Below, one piece after another: positions 22,345 to 35,824 of a stretch of DNA of 64,000 bases. The DNA lies in contig JADGJG010000002.1 in the NCBI GenBank assembly GCA_027596195.1, positions 90,327-154,326 on the forward strand, written 5' to 3'. Numbering within the stretch: the stretch's first letter is position 1; the number at the start of each line of letters is the position of its first letter. The DNA comes from Podochytrium sp. JEL0797 (taxonomy: Eukaryota; Chytridiomycota; Chytridiomycetes; Chytridiales; Chytriomycetaceae). Below the pieces are notes generated by a model that ran no database searches, had not been told where the DNA came from, and worked only from the letters and a program-made list of their open reading frames with translations. The translations under genes and the position numbers were made by a program.

Positions 22345-24496
22345 TTATTGGATTTGGGTGACAGATGGAGTGACGGGCAACTCTTGGCCCGTCTGCTCAT
22401 AATAAGATTCCCATAACCGGATCATCTGCAAAGTGAGGTTTCTCGTTATATTAGCAAAACGTGTTTGAAAATGTCCACAAACAAAAAACACGCACCTCCT
22501 TCTGCGTCTCGATAAAACACTTCAACACAGCTTGCACGGACAAGGAGAAATCAGCCACACGTTCGGTGTCGTATCGGTCGAGTTCCTTGTGGATCAAGTC
22601 ATCGACTTTGCGGAACTCGTCGCGTGCAGCTTCGAGTTGCCTTTCGAGCTGCGTTTCCGAACCGAAATTTCAGACCAATTTGCTCCCAAACGAGAACCTA
22701 GAGGGGGAACAATCCTCCCAATCAACTCACCTCAGGCAAATTATTCAACCCCAACGTAATCTGATCCACTTTCCCCCTCCCATCGCCTCGCATGCGCTCA
22801 ATGCTCTCCTTCTTGCGTTTCAACGCGATATCCGCGTTCTGGACCGCCATAAACACTTTCATCCTCCCCGCCAACGCGACGCGCACCGCGCCAATTAGGG
22901 CAAGGTGATCTTCGACCGTGGTTGCGAGGTTCGTGAGATCTATGCTCGCCTTTTTCAAGAATTCAGAACAAACATGTTAATCCCTAAAGAGAAAACGCGA
23001 GAAATCAACCCCTTGATACCTGCTTGTCATGCAACACTTGAATCCGCGCCTGAATCCCTGCAACAGCCCCCAAACACGCACCCACCTCCTTCCCGGCCTC
23101 AATCCCCGCCAAAACACCCAAACTGTCACCAAACTCTTTACTCGCGTTTCCGTAGTCCCTTCTCTGTTTCACCAACACTTCGAGCACGCGCAGCAACTGT
23201 TTGAGCTGCATCTCGTCCGACATTTCAATGTGCAGACGGCGGTTGTCGAGCGTGTAGGAGTCTACTACGCGGCCGGACATGGCGGACGAGGCGTAGGTTG
23301 CGGCGGTGGTGTCAAGGCCGGTGGTGTGGGTGAGGAAGGTGGTGGGTCGTTTTTCCTTTTTCTGTCAACAAGAAAAACAAAGGTGTCAGCCTTGTCAATA
23401 ATGGGAGCGGATGGGGAGGGGCGTACATCCGCACTGAAGCTGTTGGACTCCAAAAACAAGCGCAGGTCCGCGTCCTGTTGCAACAACGCGTGCGAAACGG
23501 TTTTGAGAAGAAATTTTTCGAGACCCGCGCGTCGCGTTTCGATAAAGTCTTGTTGGAAGCGTCCTATTCGTCAAATTGTTTGTGCGTGTGAATATTCGAG
23601 GATTTGTGAGGATGTGCGTTTGTTACCCAGGCTGTTTTTGCCGGGAAGTGTTTGCACGATTGCGCCCGGGTATCGTTCGACGAGTTGGTGGTAGACCCAC
23701 AAAAAGTCAGTGTATCTTCTGCTCACGGAGAAGGACGCGTTGGTGTATCCAGGGCAATTGGTCTGATTGCAAAAAGGGGCTTGTAAACACGCAACGACCC
23801 AGCAACGAGCAAATGACACATTCTTACCCACGTCGACACTTTATACACTACGTGTCCACCCATCAGCTTGTTTCCAACTTCTTGCGGCTCAGAAACGGTG
23901 ACTTGGAACCCATAAATGCGCTATCGACGATAATTTCAGCATTAGGGCTTGGCTTGTGCCAGATCAAAAGACCAGATCGAAAGCGCGCCCGACTTCCTCA
24001 CCTCCTCATTCCCCTCATTCGCATTCGCATCTTCCTGGTCCTCTTCCTCTTCGGGTGCAGCAATATTCGCCAACGGATCGAACGCAACTGGTTTCGGAGT
24101 GATGGTATTCGCCACAGAGATGCCTGCCGTCAGCGGAGCCACACGGGTTTGGGCCATCATTGGGTGCGCGAATGCGGAGGGGGGAGGGTTCCCCCATCCG
24201 CTGTCTTCGCCAATTTGAGAATGGTTCGTCTCGTATTGCGAGGAAGTGGGAGGGTTGTATTCGGGGTTGTATTCGGACTGGGCAAACGGAGAGGTCAGCG
24301 GGTCTTGGTGGTAGGGATCGTTGTAGTGCGAGGACGAGGTGGATGTGTAGGGGTCGTTGGCGAAGGGCTCGTCGTCGTTGAGGGATAGCGAGGCCAGTGG
24401 GTCGCTGGGTGTGGTTGTGTATGGCAGCGAGGTGGGGAGAGGAGCAGGAGCGGACGGGTCGCCCCAAACTTGGGAGCCAAAGTCGTCGGAATCCAT
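22345..24496 (-). CDS. VPS5: Retromer sorting nexin VPS5/SNX1 (PX-BAR protein)
   Basis: The first exons are 24496-24002, 23920-23828, 23762-23627, 23563-23427 and 23361-23020; two further exons lead to the last one, which ends at the stop at 22345. It forms the membrane-bending coat of retromer. A disordered, acidic N-terminus (MDSDDFGSQVWGD) precedes the PX domain: FQVTVSEPQEVGNKLMG, then the PI3P-binding SRRYTDFLWVYHQL and PLPGKNS-like loop, GRFQQDFIETRRAGLEKFL. The BAR domain follows (LKQLLRVLEVLVKQRRDYG; AERQLEAARDEFRKVDDLI-type helices), ending in MIRLWESYYEQTGQ. Its start codon is only 35 bp from the divergent LTN1 start. Confidence 0.92.
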
Positions 24497-24531
24497 TCGT
24501 GTTTTTTTTTGAAGTTTTTCCAAGTCGAGAA
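24497..24531. promoter_or_regulatory. 35-bp gap between divergent VPS5 and LTN1 start codons
   Basis: The two start codons are separated by 35 bp containing an 8-bp T run. Promoter elements for each gene must therefore overlap the other's 5' region or coding sequence. Confidence 0.6.
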
Positions 24532-27500
24532 ATGAACAACAAGAACACGACGAAAGCAAGGTCACCCTTGTTTGATCATGTTCCCCTCGCCTATTCTCAC
24601 ACAGTACTTTACAGCCGCATCGCTGATCTCGTCGGTTCCACGGCTGGATTTGGCGCATTTGGTTCCCCGGCTTCATCCCGCAGTGCCAGTCCCATGTCGG
24701 CCGCATTTGCCTCGCTCTTGCCTGATGAGATGGAGCATCTTGATTCAGAACTCAAGGTGATCACCTGTTGAAATGTGGAATACACTGGCATTCAAATCGA
24801 ATACTCAAAAACTCATCCACCCGGTCAGGTTCTCATCAAACGACTCGCAAAGAAGGACGCACAGACAAAGATTCGCGCCACAGATGACCTTAAAACGTAT
24901 CTGAACAAAGCTACGGACCACGATTTAACCCTGTTTGTGTACATCTGGGTATGGCCGTTTGAATTTCGACGCTCCCATCATCAACCGTTCCAATCTCAAC
25001 ACTAACCCATCCACAGCCCAAAATCTTCAACAAAACAGGTCTCGATGCAGACCGAAAGATTCGCGAAAACTTGGTGGCCTGTCACGCGATTCTGTTTTCG
25101 AGACTCAAGAAGGAAATGGCGCCTGTGCTCAAACAAGTGATTGGCACTTGGCTGTGTTTGCAGTTTGACAATGCGTCTGCGGAAGCGGCGAGGGTGGCGA
25201 TGGATTCGTTTCAGGTGCGGTTTGAGAGAATTGGGGATCAACGTGGGATACGCCAGGCTTTTGATGAATGCGGATTTCTACTCTATTTCATTTACGCGCC
25301 GGGCGATGTCAAAGAAATCTTGCGCTTGCTGTGCCGGTTGCCGCTGCCTCGATTTTCTGACACGTTGGAGCACTGATTCGTGGAATGCGAACCTGTATTC
25401 TGATCTCTATCGATTCAAAAACAGAAAGCGTTCCCCAACAAGACTCCAGACGTTCTTGCCTTTTGTCAATCCGAAATCTACAACTTTGTCAGCGACAACG
25501 TTGTCTACCACACGGTCGAGAGCATGAGTGAGTAGATGGAAAATGCGAATCCATGCACGATTGTTAACATGATTCCAACCAGGCGACTCGAGATTCAACA
25601 CATCCGAAGAAATGCTTGCCAAGTACATTCGAGTCGTCTCAGGATCTCTTTCCATCATTTCGAACCTCTACGGTAACCTCTTCTATTGCCGAACAGCCCC
25701 ATTCGACGTCCAACTCACCCTTCATCTCAGAAACCATCACCAAACTCGATGCCCTCACCGCTGACTTTGACCCCCTCCTCGACGATCCCAAATTCTGGGC
25801 CACCGCCTGCTCACCACACGCACCCATCCGTCGTGCCTTCTACTCTCTCCTCAAAACTCTAGCCTCCGTCTCCCCTTCGCCCCTTGCAAACCGCCTCACA
25901 CCCCTCAAAACCTCCTTCCTCAACGAATGCTTCACGGACAAGGACGCCTCCACACATGACGCGTTATGGGACGCTGTCCTCACCATCACGCGCCACTTTC
26001 CACACGTGTGGACGCGCGAGGACGTGTCCGCCAAAAAGGGCGCGTTGGGGCCCGCGCGCTTCGGAAAGTACCTTGAAAATGGATGTTACGGCAGCGGTTC
26101 GGCCAGCTGGCCGGCGTTGTTGGCGTTTGTGGCGCATTTGCCAAAGGAGGTGGTTGTGGAGGAGGGCGCGGCTGGGTTTCGGACAAGGTTTTTGGATTCC
26201 GTGTGGAAGGGGGTTGGGTCTGTGCATGTGACGCCTGGGAATGCGGGGGTGTTTGTCAAGTCGATTCAGGAGTGTTCGCTGTTTTTGGCGTTGAAATACG
26301 GGTACAGTGCTGCTTGTATGAAATGGGGCGGTTTCTGATCGGTCCTTTTTTATTTGTAGAGACGCGGTTGTTTCGACTGATGCAGGAGACACTGACTTTT
26401 TGAAAGTGGCTCCCGTGACTCTTGTTCGATTGACGGAGGCTCTGTTGTTCCCGTTCCTGGTTTGTCTTTTTCTGTTGGGCGTACCGCTTCCAAAATCTTC
26501 TGACCTCCAGAACTGACAGAATGCAGATGCTCGATTCAAACTCGCCCCTTCCGATTTGGAATCTGCCGTGTCGGGGTATATTTCGAAACTTTGCTCCACG
26601 TCCACATTCTCAACGACATACTCGGAACGCTTGTCCAAGTCCCTGTGTGACTCCGTTTCCGATTCATTTGCGACGGCCAAGCGGTTCGATGGACTGTCCG
26701 CGCTATCGGTTGATGATTATGGCGTGTTTAGTGAACGCGCGGCGGCGCTGGTGACCAATTTGGCAACGGCTGCGGATGGAGGCAAGAGTCCCGCATTGAA
26801 GCAGAAAGCGGATGAGTTGTTGGAGAAGTTGATCTTGAAGTCTATGGAACGCATTCCTATTGCCGATGGTAAAGCAATTCCATTCCCTTTCCTTCCTTCT
26901 GATGCTAATCTATGTTCAGAGCATATGAATGCATCCATCCGAATGCTTATCGGCCTTGCGTCCGCTTCGTCAAACACAACCGCAGTCTCCCCCTCCGTGC
27001 TTGAGTCCTTGACAACCTTCCTCAACGCCTCGTTCCCGACCCTCCTCCAAACACATGAGGAATCCATAATTCCCTTGATTTCCCCTCTCCTCCGCCTCAT
27101 CAGCCGCACGACCCACGAATCCGCATCCATTCTCCACGCATCCCTGCTCAAGCACATTGTGTCATCTCACAGTCTCCTCGGTGTGCAGGACTACCTGTCC
27201 CAATCGCAATCGATGGCCCTTGCGCGTATTGAATCGGCCGATCTCGATGCCCTCGTTCTTGAGCTGATTCGAAATGCTGGGGAGGTGGGATATGGCTTGG
27301 TCGATGCGCTCTGCAAGAATGTGATTGTTCAGAGTCTCGTGTTTTCCTCGCGCGATGGACAATGTGCTGTTTCTCGGGACACTGTTGCGCACATCTCAAC
27401 TTGCGTCGTTGAAGCAATGGAATCGTTTTGGAACAACTGCATCTTTGCGGCAGAGGACCCACGCACATCCGCTTGTGTGTTCTTTATGGAGTTGGTGCAG

Positions 27501-30500
27501 GCCGTTGCGGAAAAGAGCCCCGCAGCGATGCGGGCGTGGCCCAAGGGTGTGGAAATGATGGCGAGTGTGTTGGAGGTGGCGTCGTTTGGGTTTGTGAGGG
27601 TTGGGTTTTCGGACGTGAGTGACACGGCGGCTGCGGTGTGGGAGGTGTGTGGAGAAGTTGCGGATAAAAAGGGAGTTGAGTTGTTGGAGAGGGTGATGCA
27701 GAGGTGGAGGGAGTTTTTGGTGGATTCCAAGTTTCCGGGCGTGTGAGTGTTTTTTGTTGTTTTGTCTGTGGTTTATTGGCTCATGCTATACTCAGGACTG
27801 CCGACTTTGTTTTGATTCATGAGCGAATGTCGTCTTTTTACGCCGACAACTCGGTTGCGCTGGAATTGTTGCAAGCCAAAACTCTGTTTGACGAGTCCAC
27901 TTGGACCGCCCTGATGGATCCATTCAACTTGCTCCGCCCCACTCTCGCAATTATCGATCCGATTTACGTGAATGAACCTCGTGCCAATACTGAACGTCCC
28001 GAAATCAATATTGAGGAAAGCACCGCTGCTCGGTTGGCTTGCACGTTGGCCGTTCTTCTCACCTTGCCCCGCTCTTCGGATGCCTCTGTTCGATCCTTGT
28101 TCCACTTGAACGCGTTTTATTTGAGCGTGTTCAAAACGCTGCTGCTGGACAGTCGAAGCTGCGAGGGCGTGTATGACTTGGAGTTTAAAGACCCCACGGA
28201 ACAGATTGACGGAATGATCGCGCGTGCGGTGTCTCAGGATGAGCATTTGGAGTCCTGGGCTGTGGAAGGAGTGGCGGTGGTGGATGGCAAGAATTTGCGG
28301 GACGGGTTCTTGTTGGATTGTTTGCGGATGGTGGTGGCGGAGCGGGCGTCGGGTCTCGCAGGGAGGGTGTTTGGAAAGATTGCTGGTGTTGCGGTGGAGG
28401 AGATGTCTGTTGCGGGGAGACGCGGGGTTGTGGGGTTGGTGAAGGCGTGTTTTGAATCTGGTTTGTTAGCATTTTGTTTCAATTTTTTTAGATTAGTGGC
28501 TAAACGCAGTCATATCTTGTAGATATGTTCGCAGTTGCGGCACCCCTCAGTTATGCGGCTAGAAAGTATCTGGATGCCGCATCTGCCGACGTTTTCGTCG
28601 CCTCCTTGTGTCGTGCATCGTCGATTCCCAAAACCGAGTTGACCAACCGTGTCTCGATTCGAAAATCCGTCGCTGGTCTTTCCATCCTAACGAGCATTTT
28701 ATTCAAGTGCGAGGACGTGGCCATCGAATCTTTTGCGCTTCCGTTGAAGAACTTGGTCAAGCAGTTTCGTGTGTGGTTCACGAGCGGCAACCACGTTACG
28801 ATTGAACATGTTGCACCCGAGTTGACGGCGCGGGTGGCGCGATTCCTTGTGTGCGTGATTGAGCGGGAGGCGGAGTTTGATATCAATGTGGCTGGGTTTG
28901 TTGTTGAGCTTGCCTCGACGATGGTGACGACTGTGAGTTGCTGTTTTTCTTCGCCTTGATTTGAAGGACGATTCAACCCTTTTTGTTTCTCTTAACAGGC
29001 TACGTCGAAACCGGTACTCTTCAACGCCCTCGAGCTGTACCAGTGCCTGTCAGCGGCCGACCCCGAAACCTGGACAACCGTGGACAAATTCACTTCCACG
29101 ATCCAATCCTCCTGTTTGGACCTCTTCCTGCAAGAATGTACCGGGCCACATCTCCTCGTGGTTTCCGACCCGCAATCCCGCCTGCAATCCCTCCTCGCGT
29201 CCATCTGTGCCGAAATGGACTTTGGTCTTCTGTACAAGCGCCTTCCCGTTGACAAACTGGCCGCGATTCTGTTCACCAACAACACGGAGGCACAGGTTGT
29301 GGCGTATCGATTGTTGAGCAAGCTGACAGTAAAGCTCGTTGAGGTGATCAGTGTGAGGCTGGAGATGTCGGTGAGGACGGTCGGGGAGGATGGAGAGACG
29401 ATTAGCAAGGAAAAGTATGTAGGGGAGGGGTTGGCGGAGGGGTTGGTGAAGGAGATTCCGTTGATGGAGGCGGAGCATTTGATTGAGTCCAAGGTAATTG
29501 CGATTCTGCTCGATCATATTTTTTGATTTCCTGTTTCGTTTTCAGCTGGATTTGCACACTGCGGTCGGAGTTTTGCTCTCGTGGATGACGCTGTTGGATC
29601 ACTTTATTGGGGCAACGTTCGATTTGAAAACCAACATCATCAACGAAGTGAAAGTCTTGGATTCTTTGGACAAGCTGTTGGAGTTTGTTTTCTTTGTGTT
29701 GGGTGTGGGATACACGACTAAGCCGTTTGATTTGACGGGATGGGACTTTTCTGAGATTGAGATTGAAGGTTTGTTCTGTGACGCTTCTTCGATCTTTGCT
29801 CACGGACGGCTGATGTGATTCAGGAATCGATTTCGAATCTGAATTGGGAATCTCGCTGCTCTCTGCTCACCTGTATTATCGGGTCCTTCGAAACATGCCG
29901 TCCCTCGCGCGAACCTGGTGGTCGAGCTGCAAAGACCGGCAACTCACACTTGCGGTGGAATCTTACACAGACAAATTCTTCACCCCTCTGCTCTTGCAAT
30001 CCGAAATGGACCTCGTCCTGACGACTGGAAAGTCCTCGTTTGAGGATGTGGAAATCAAAGCGTCCAAGCAGAGCCGCGAAATCACAGCCATTTACACGAT
30101 GGAAGAAGCATCCACGGATATGGTGGTCAAATTCCCCAACGCGTTCCCGTTGAAACCCGTCGAGTTTTCTAGTGTGGCCGGTGGACGCGCGATTGGGGTT
30201 CCCGAGCCGCATTGGAGGGGTTGGATGTTGAGCGCCAATATTATGGCGCAGAGTACTTCGATTTTGGATGCGCTGGGACTGTGGCAGAAGAATATCAAGT
30301 TGCATTTTGAGGGCATTGAGGAGTGTTCGATTTGTGAGTTCCTCCTTCGAATTTCAACAAGTTCTGACCTTTTCCCTTTCTTCGCATTTTAATAGGTTAC
30401 TCTGTCGTTGGTGTGATTGATAGAACGTTGCCGAGCAAGTCGTGCAGAACGTGTAAAAACAAGTTCCACGCGTCGTGCTTGTACAAATGGGTACGAACGA

Positions 30501-30541
30501 GTGGGAACACGCAATGTCCCATGTGTCGTAGCGAGCTTTAA
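24532..30541 (+). CDS. LTN1: Listerin, RING E3 ligase of ribosome quality control
   Basis: A large gene with about a dozen short introns; first exons 24532-24560, 24615-24756, 24829-24948. Listerin ubiquitinates nascent chains stalled on 60S subunits. The N-terminus after the first splice (SRIADLVGSTAGFGAFG) and LIKRLAKKDAQTKIRA match the listerin N-terminal domain. The middle is helical HEAT-type repeat sequence throughout. The C-terminus carries the listerin RING: ECSIC, then CRTCKNKFHASCLYKW, then CPMCRSEL and the stop. The intron before the last exon splits the first zinc-binding pair. I did not resolve every junction; the frame remains open across each long exon. Confidence 0.92.
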
Positions 30542-31663
30542 TTTAGTTCTCATTTTACCAATAAATATGATACAAGCGCAGAGATTTTCCGCCCATTTCC
30601 TTCATTGTGAGCCACAGTCGAAAGGAGCAACAGCAGCAGTATGAAAATGTGATTGTATTTAGGCGAAATATTATGCCCATGCTGCCCCGAATGGCAGAAC
30701 AGGCAAAAATCGTCGTACCTGATTACCAAATATTCTTCGCAAAAAATTTTGGCACCGAAAATTGTAAATCTTACCGCTTCTTTCGCCACCTGCTCACACA
30801 CCCTTTACCTGATCGTTCTGAAACTTGCCATTGACTGTCAGCGGTTATGTCGCTAGCTAATACTGGTACGAAAATATCGATTTTACGAGTTCTTTTTTGA
30901 TTACCCCAAAAAAATTCTCACCTCTTTTAGCACCAGCAAAAGAAGGGGTAGCGATTTTTTTTTTCCGAACTTCTTTTCCCTTCGATAATCCGGTAACAGG
31001 TGTGGGCCAGCTCTGGTGCCAGTGAGTCGCATCTCCAAATGTCGCTTGTCCATCGCTTCGCAGGGGTCCATACGGAAGGGAGTGTAATGTCAAAGTGGGC
31101 AAAGGAGTCACCGTACCTCATTTGTCGACTCCCTCGTTTGACCTTGGCTCATTCATCACTCATCCCCTCCTAGTCAAATGTAAACTCTCTCATATCAATC
31201 TCGTACTTTCTGACTTCGGTGCCGCACTCGTTGAAGGCAACGCCCGGGTGGCTGCGGGGGCTCGTCATTCTGGAATGAAACTGAGACCGCTTTTTCCTTC
31301 CTTTGCAACGTAAAAAAGGCCGGAATCATCAGATTGGAAGGAAAGGAAAAGGAAGAAGAGGGTTAAGGGAGGTGGGTTGGAATTTGAAGGAAGACAGAAT
31401 GAGAACACTTTGCCTCCGAGTTTTTTTAGCTGGCTATGGTTTCCAGTTGCTGTTTTATTATGATGGCTGGAAGAGTCGCCAGTTTCGATTGAGCGTTGCG
31501 TCGAACTCAACGAAGTGATTTACGTTCGAACTGACAATTCAACGCGCTCGAACGAGGACCACCTCGTTCTCAAGATCCCACCACAACGCGACAACAGACG
31601 CCCACAACAGATTCCATCGATTGCACAATATACCCCGTTTCTCCGTGCCTCGTTGATTACAAT
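30542..31663. other. 1.1-kb intergenic region between LTN1 and the SAD-like kinase
   Basis: Short frames occur on both strands, but none shows family similarity or codon-like composition. A minus-strand frame (about 30800-30550) with a hydrophobic C-terminus could be a small spliced gene starting near ATGGCAAGTTTC, but I cannot support it. No tRNA or snoRNA signature seen. It presumably contains the kinase promoter. Confidence 0.4.
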
Positions 31664-34279
31664 ATGACACCTCCCTTGCCTCACCGACCATCTCCACAAT
31701 CCCCTCGACGGCCCGCGTCAAAAGCTTCGACAGAAAAGCTCAGTAGCAAAATCTCTGCTCGATTACCCAAAGATCAGGGTCCGAGAATCGGTCCATATCT
31801 ACTGGGCAAGACGCTTGGCGTTGGCAGCACAGGTAAAAACGAGTGTTGGCGGATACATTTTTTGACCACCGCTGGCCGAAAACAACACAGGACGCGTCAA
31901 GCTCGGAACACATATCGAAACTCAGCAGAGTGTCGCGATAAAAATTATTCCAAAGGATTCGTTGTTGCGCCAGAGTAGTTCCGAAAGCGTTGATTCGCCA
32001 AGCGAAGCCAAGGCCAACAAACTCACTGAGAAAACGGAACGAGAAATCACCATCATGAAGCTGATCCAACATCCTAACGTGCTGCAATTGTATGATGTGT
32101 ACGAAACGGAAAAAGAATTATTCTTGATATTGGAGCATATCGAAGGCGGCGAGTTGTTTGACTATCTCGTGACAAAGGGCCGCCTTCCAGAATCAGAGGC
32201 TCTTGATTTCTTTCAGCAAATTACGTTTGGCGTAGACTATTGCCATAGGCATAATATTTGTCACAGGGATCTAAAGCCTGAAAATCTGCTATTGAACAAG
32301 GACCTTTCGGTAAAGATAGCAGATTTTGGGATGGCAAGTCTGCAAGTGGCAGGCAGAATGCTCGAGACAAGTTGCGGCAGCCCACATGTGCGTTATTTAC
32401 CATCTTTGTTCTCTCATTTCTTATTTACATCATCATCAAGTATGCAAGTCCCGAAATCATCAGGGGTGTCAAATATGATGGCGCTCTCGCCGATGTGTGG
32501 AGCTGCGGGATCATTTTGTTTGCGTTGCTGACTGGCAACTTGCCATTCGACGACGACAATATCAGAAGACTTTTGAGCAAGGTATATTTTTCCTGTACAA
32601 TACCTCGTAAATGTTAAGAATCGATCTCAGGTCAAAGCCGGGAATTATGAAATCCCAGAACACATCAGTTCGAATGCACGCGATCTATTAAGCAAAATGC
32701 TTGTCGTCGACCCCGCAGAACGAATCCCCATGAGCCATATCTTTCAGCACAGATGGTTTACTTCGGTTGAGCCCAAGAATAGCGAATCGTTCAAATATCT
32801 GGCGGATGACATCACGAACCAAGTTTCCGACACGACGACTTCGACACTCGCCAAATTCCAACCCTTGACCACTGGACTCAACGATCCTGATGCTCTTGAT
32901 TTGGAAGTTGTCAGCTCGTTGGGATTCCTGGGCTGGACGGGGAATGAAAAGGGATTGTTGCAAGCTCTGCTGTCGAACGAAAAGAATATGGAGAAAGTTT
33001 TTTATAATCTCCTGTGCCGCAAAAAATGGGAATCTTTTGAGAACTATGGAGGCGATAATTTCTCATCCTGGGATCTGGCGGACGGGGCGAAACGTCGCGT
33101 TGGGTCGTTTTCAAACTCGCCTAATGGAAGCGTCAACAGCGGGACCTGTAGTCCTTCAATGTCGCGAATCGATATTTACAAAAGCGAGCTCTGTTTGGTT
33201 CGTAAGAACTCGTCAAGCGCCGATTCACTTGTCGACGATTCTGAATACTCTGAAACGGGCTTGCCGACGTATTCCGATACTGGACTCGCGCAAATTTCGA
33301 CGTTGGGCATCGGAAAGCACGATAGTAGTACCAATTTGAGGCTCAACAGCCCATTGTCAAAATTCGTGAATGTCTCAGAGGATTCCGAAAATGCCTCAGC
33401 CTCCAAACTCGCTTCACCAAGGTCTGGGAGCAAAAGCTCTTCTGCGCTTGCAGACTCAGCAACACTGAGAAGCGAGTTGCGCGAATCGAAAGCCGTTCCT
33501 CTGCCCTCAACCCCGCAATCGAAACGAACACCACCTGGATTGCGTTCGTCCAGTGATCCACATAAAAACGTGTCAGTTGCGCCAATCAAAACGGGGTTTG
33601 ACCTATCTCAATCATCGACCACAATTGGCCATCGAAAGCTGAGTAAGTTTGGGTTATATTTCCTGCGCAGGGATGTTGTCGAGTTTTAAACCGCCATTAT
33701 AGGTCTTTACGACGATGGCGAATCCACCACCCCAACCTCATCGCCCAAGAAACGATGGTTCAAGGGATTTCACTATACTCCACCAGAAATCTGCTTGATC
33801 TCAACGCACGAGTTTGCTTCGACCGCCGATGCCGCCGCACTTCGGCTACATGTTTGTGTTATCCCTTTCCTTTCCATTCTAATTACGCGATAAATTAGGA
33901 CCTGAAAATAAAGTACCAAACCGACGACTACGGTATCTGGCGCTGCAAGTTTGAACAGAAATCTGACGAACAACACGACTCGTTGCACCGCCGACCGACG
34001 TCGCCGTTCAAGCAACCCAACTTTATGACCAACTTCACGCGCAAGCTCTCCTTATCCATGAAAGGATCCGAAGGACCCGAGTCTCTTTCACACACGCTCG
34101 TGGACATTCAAAAATCGTCGTCTTCAACCCCCAAAAGTGTGAAATTCAAAATGGAAGTCAAGGCCTCAGTGGAACTTTCTGGAGGCTGCAAAATTGTATT
34201 CACTCATCAGCAAGGGTCTTACTCTTTGTTGCAGTCTGTTGTTGGAAATTTTAAAGAGGCGTGGCCTCTCAGCGCGTAA
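31664..34279 (+). CDS. SAD/BRSK- and Gin4-related serine/threonine kinase
   Basis: Six exons: 31664-31832, 31891-32387, 32441-32581, 32631-33642, 33703-33851, 33899-34279 (782 aa). These AMPK-related kinases control polarity, septins and mitotic entry. Visible: glycine loop [18 protein letters not shown] lysine, [46 protein letters not shown]. After the kinase come a UBA-like segment ([23 protein letters not shown]), a long Ser-rich linker, [11 protein letters not shown] and a C-terminal domain ([21 protein letters not shown]) resembling the BRSK KA1-type domain. It converges on the SH3 gene, with 71 bp between stops. Confidence 0.88.
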
Positions 34280-34350
34280 TTCAAAATAGAAATCATTTAT
34301 TAAACATCGCCAAACCAGTTGGCCTAAGTAAAAATGCAGGAAATTCAAGA

Positions 34351-35824
34351 TCACAAAGTACTGTCATAACGTTGCTGGGACGATCCGCGCATGGAGATGC
34401 CGCGCGCCTTTCCGGACTTCGTTTCGCCGAGGAGCGCAAGGCAGGAAAGAGGCACAGCGCCGATAGCTCCAGTGGATTCCTTCTTGGCAGAAGCCCAACC
34501 GTCGTCGTAACTTTCGAGAACGACGATCACTTCGCCGAATTTCAGAGTCAACTCGTCCGGCTGCTGCGCCATATACTCCTCGACCACTTCCATCTTCATC
34601 AATAAGCCATCGTCGTCGTTGTAATAGCTGCCATTATCATCGTCGTATTCGCTCTCGTCTTGGAATTCACTTTGATATTCACTTTGATATTCGCTTGGGC
34701 TTCGGACGGCCGACTCCGCTCCGTATTCCGAATTGACCTCGACTCTTGGCTGATACTCCGAGTCTGGGCGGGCACCTCCACCAAACATACTCTCAAAGAC
34801 GCTCTTGCGCCCAGTGTTTCCACCCATTTGTTGTCGACGCAGCGTAGCCCTCCCGCGAGCAATCGTTCCGACTCCAGCAAGCTTTTCAGGCTCGTTCATG
34901 TTCTTGTACCGTTCGGGAAGCTGTGACATACCCTCTGGCTGAACCGAAATGGTGGCACGTCCAACCCAGTCCGTTGACTTGACGATGGTCATCCAAGTCA
35001 AACTGGCGAACGCCATGACAGCCCAGGCGATTCCAGAAGCAATCCACGGAGTGTCGCGGGCTGGAAGAATAAGGGCAAACTTTTGGGCTCTCGTCAAAGG
35101 TCCAAGCGGGTTGATTCCCTTGATTGGTGCAGTGGAAGTGGCCGAGACCGATCCCATGTTCTTGCAGAGAGTCGCGTCGATTTGGTCCAGGTTTGTCATG
35201 GCACAGAATGGAGCAGCGTCGGCGGCCAAGGAGAATCCTGCGTGTATGACATCTGCGGCAGTTCCAGATGAGCACACCGCGGTGTCGTTGGAAGTGAACA
35301 TGCTGTAGCACGAATCGAAGTAGACATTGGAGTTGGCCACATTGCCCGGTGTAGTGCTCAAAGTCATGAAGATTTGTCTAGCTTGTGATCCCATGGCCGC
35401 GGGAGAAGGCGTGCAGACGTTTGGATTCGCGAAGAGGGAGTTGACGGAGTTGATGTGACCAAAACAAGAACTCTGGCAGAGTGGCTTGTACGCAACGGGA
35501 GCGGGAGCGCATTTGCTCAAGGAAAAACTGACGAAGTAGTTGCACATAAGAGACTGATGGAATCTGATGTTGTGGCCCATGAAACCCGGGCACTCGTACG
35601 TGGATTGGAACCCGGCAATAAATGCCTGCGAGTTGTCCATTGACTGCGCAATGTAGTTGTCAAATGCCGCAAGGCTGGGAATCTGGGAAGAAGCAACGAC
35701 ACCTGCGAATCATCAGTAACGTGGCGACACGAACACAAACTAATCATCACTTACTGAAACCAGCAAGATCGGGGCATGCCATCGAGTTGGTAAGAGGGAA
35801 GCATGTCGCAGATCCAGTTGCCAT
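34351..35824 (-). CDS. Single-pass membrane protein with cysteine-rich ectodomain and cytosolic SH3 domain
   Basis: Two exons: 35824-35755 and 35702-34351 (473 aa). Residues 1-190 hold about 16 cysteines; the spacing in YECPGF, LMCNYFVSFSLSKC and YKPLCQSSC recalls frizzled-type cysteine-rich domains (weak inference). One membrane span (about 235-260, IASGIAWAVMAFASLTWM) is followed by a basic segment, Tyr-Gln-Ser repeats (EYQSEYQSEF) and an acidic stretch. A C-terminal SH3 domain follows: PDELTLKFGEVIVVLESYDDGW...GAIGAVPLSC. The Tyr of the usual PSNY end is Cys here. There is no signal peptide before MATGSATCFPL, and an in-frame stop lies upstream. A receptor or cell-wall sensor role is inferred from layout. 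Confidence 0.8.

Noticed and set aside
30550..30850. Possible small minus-strand gene (ATGGCAAGTTTC... with two introns and a hydrophobic end)
   Set aside because: The splice sites are plausible, but no family is recognisable and alternative frames are equally open; not enough support.
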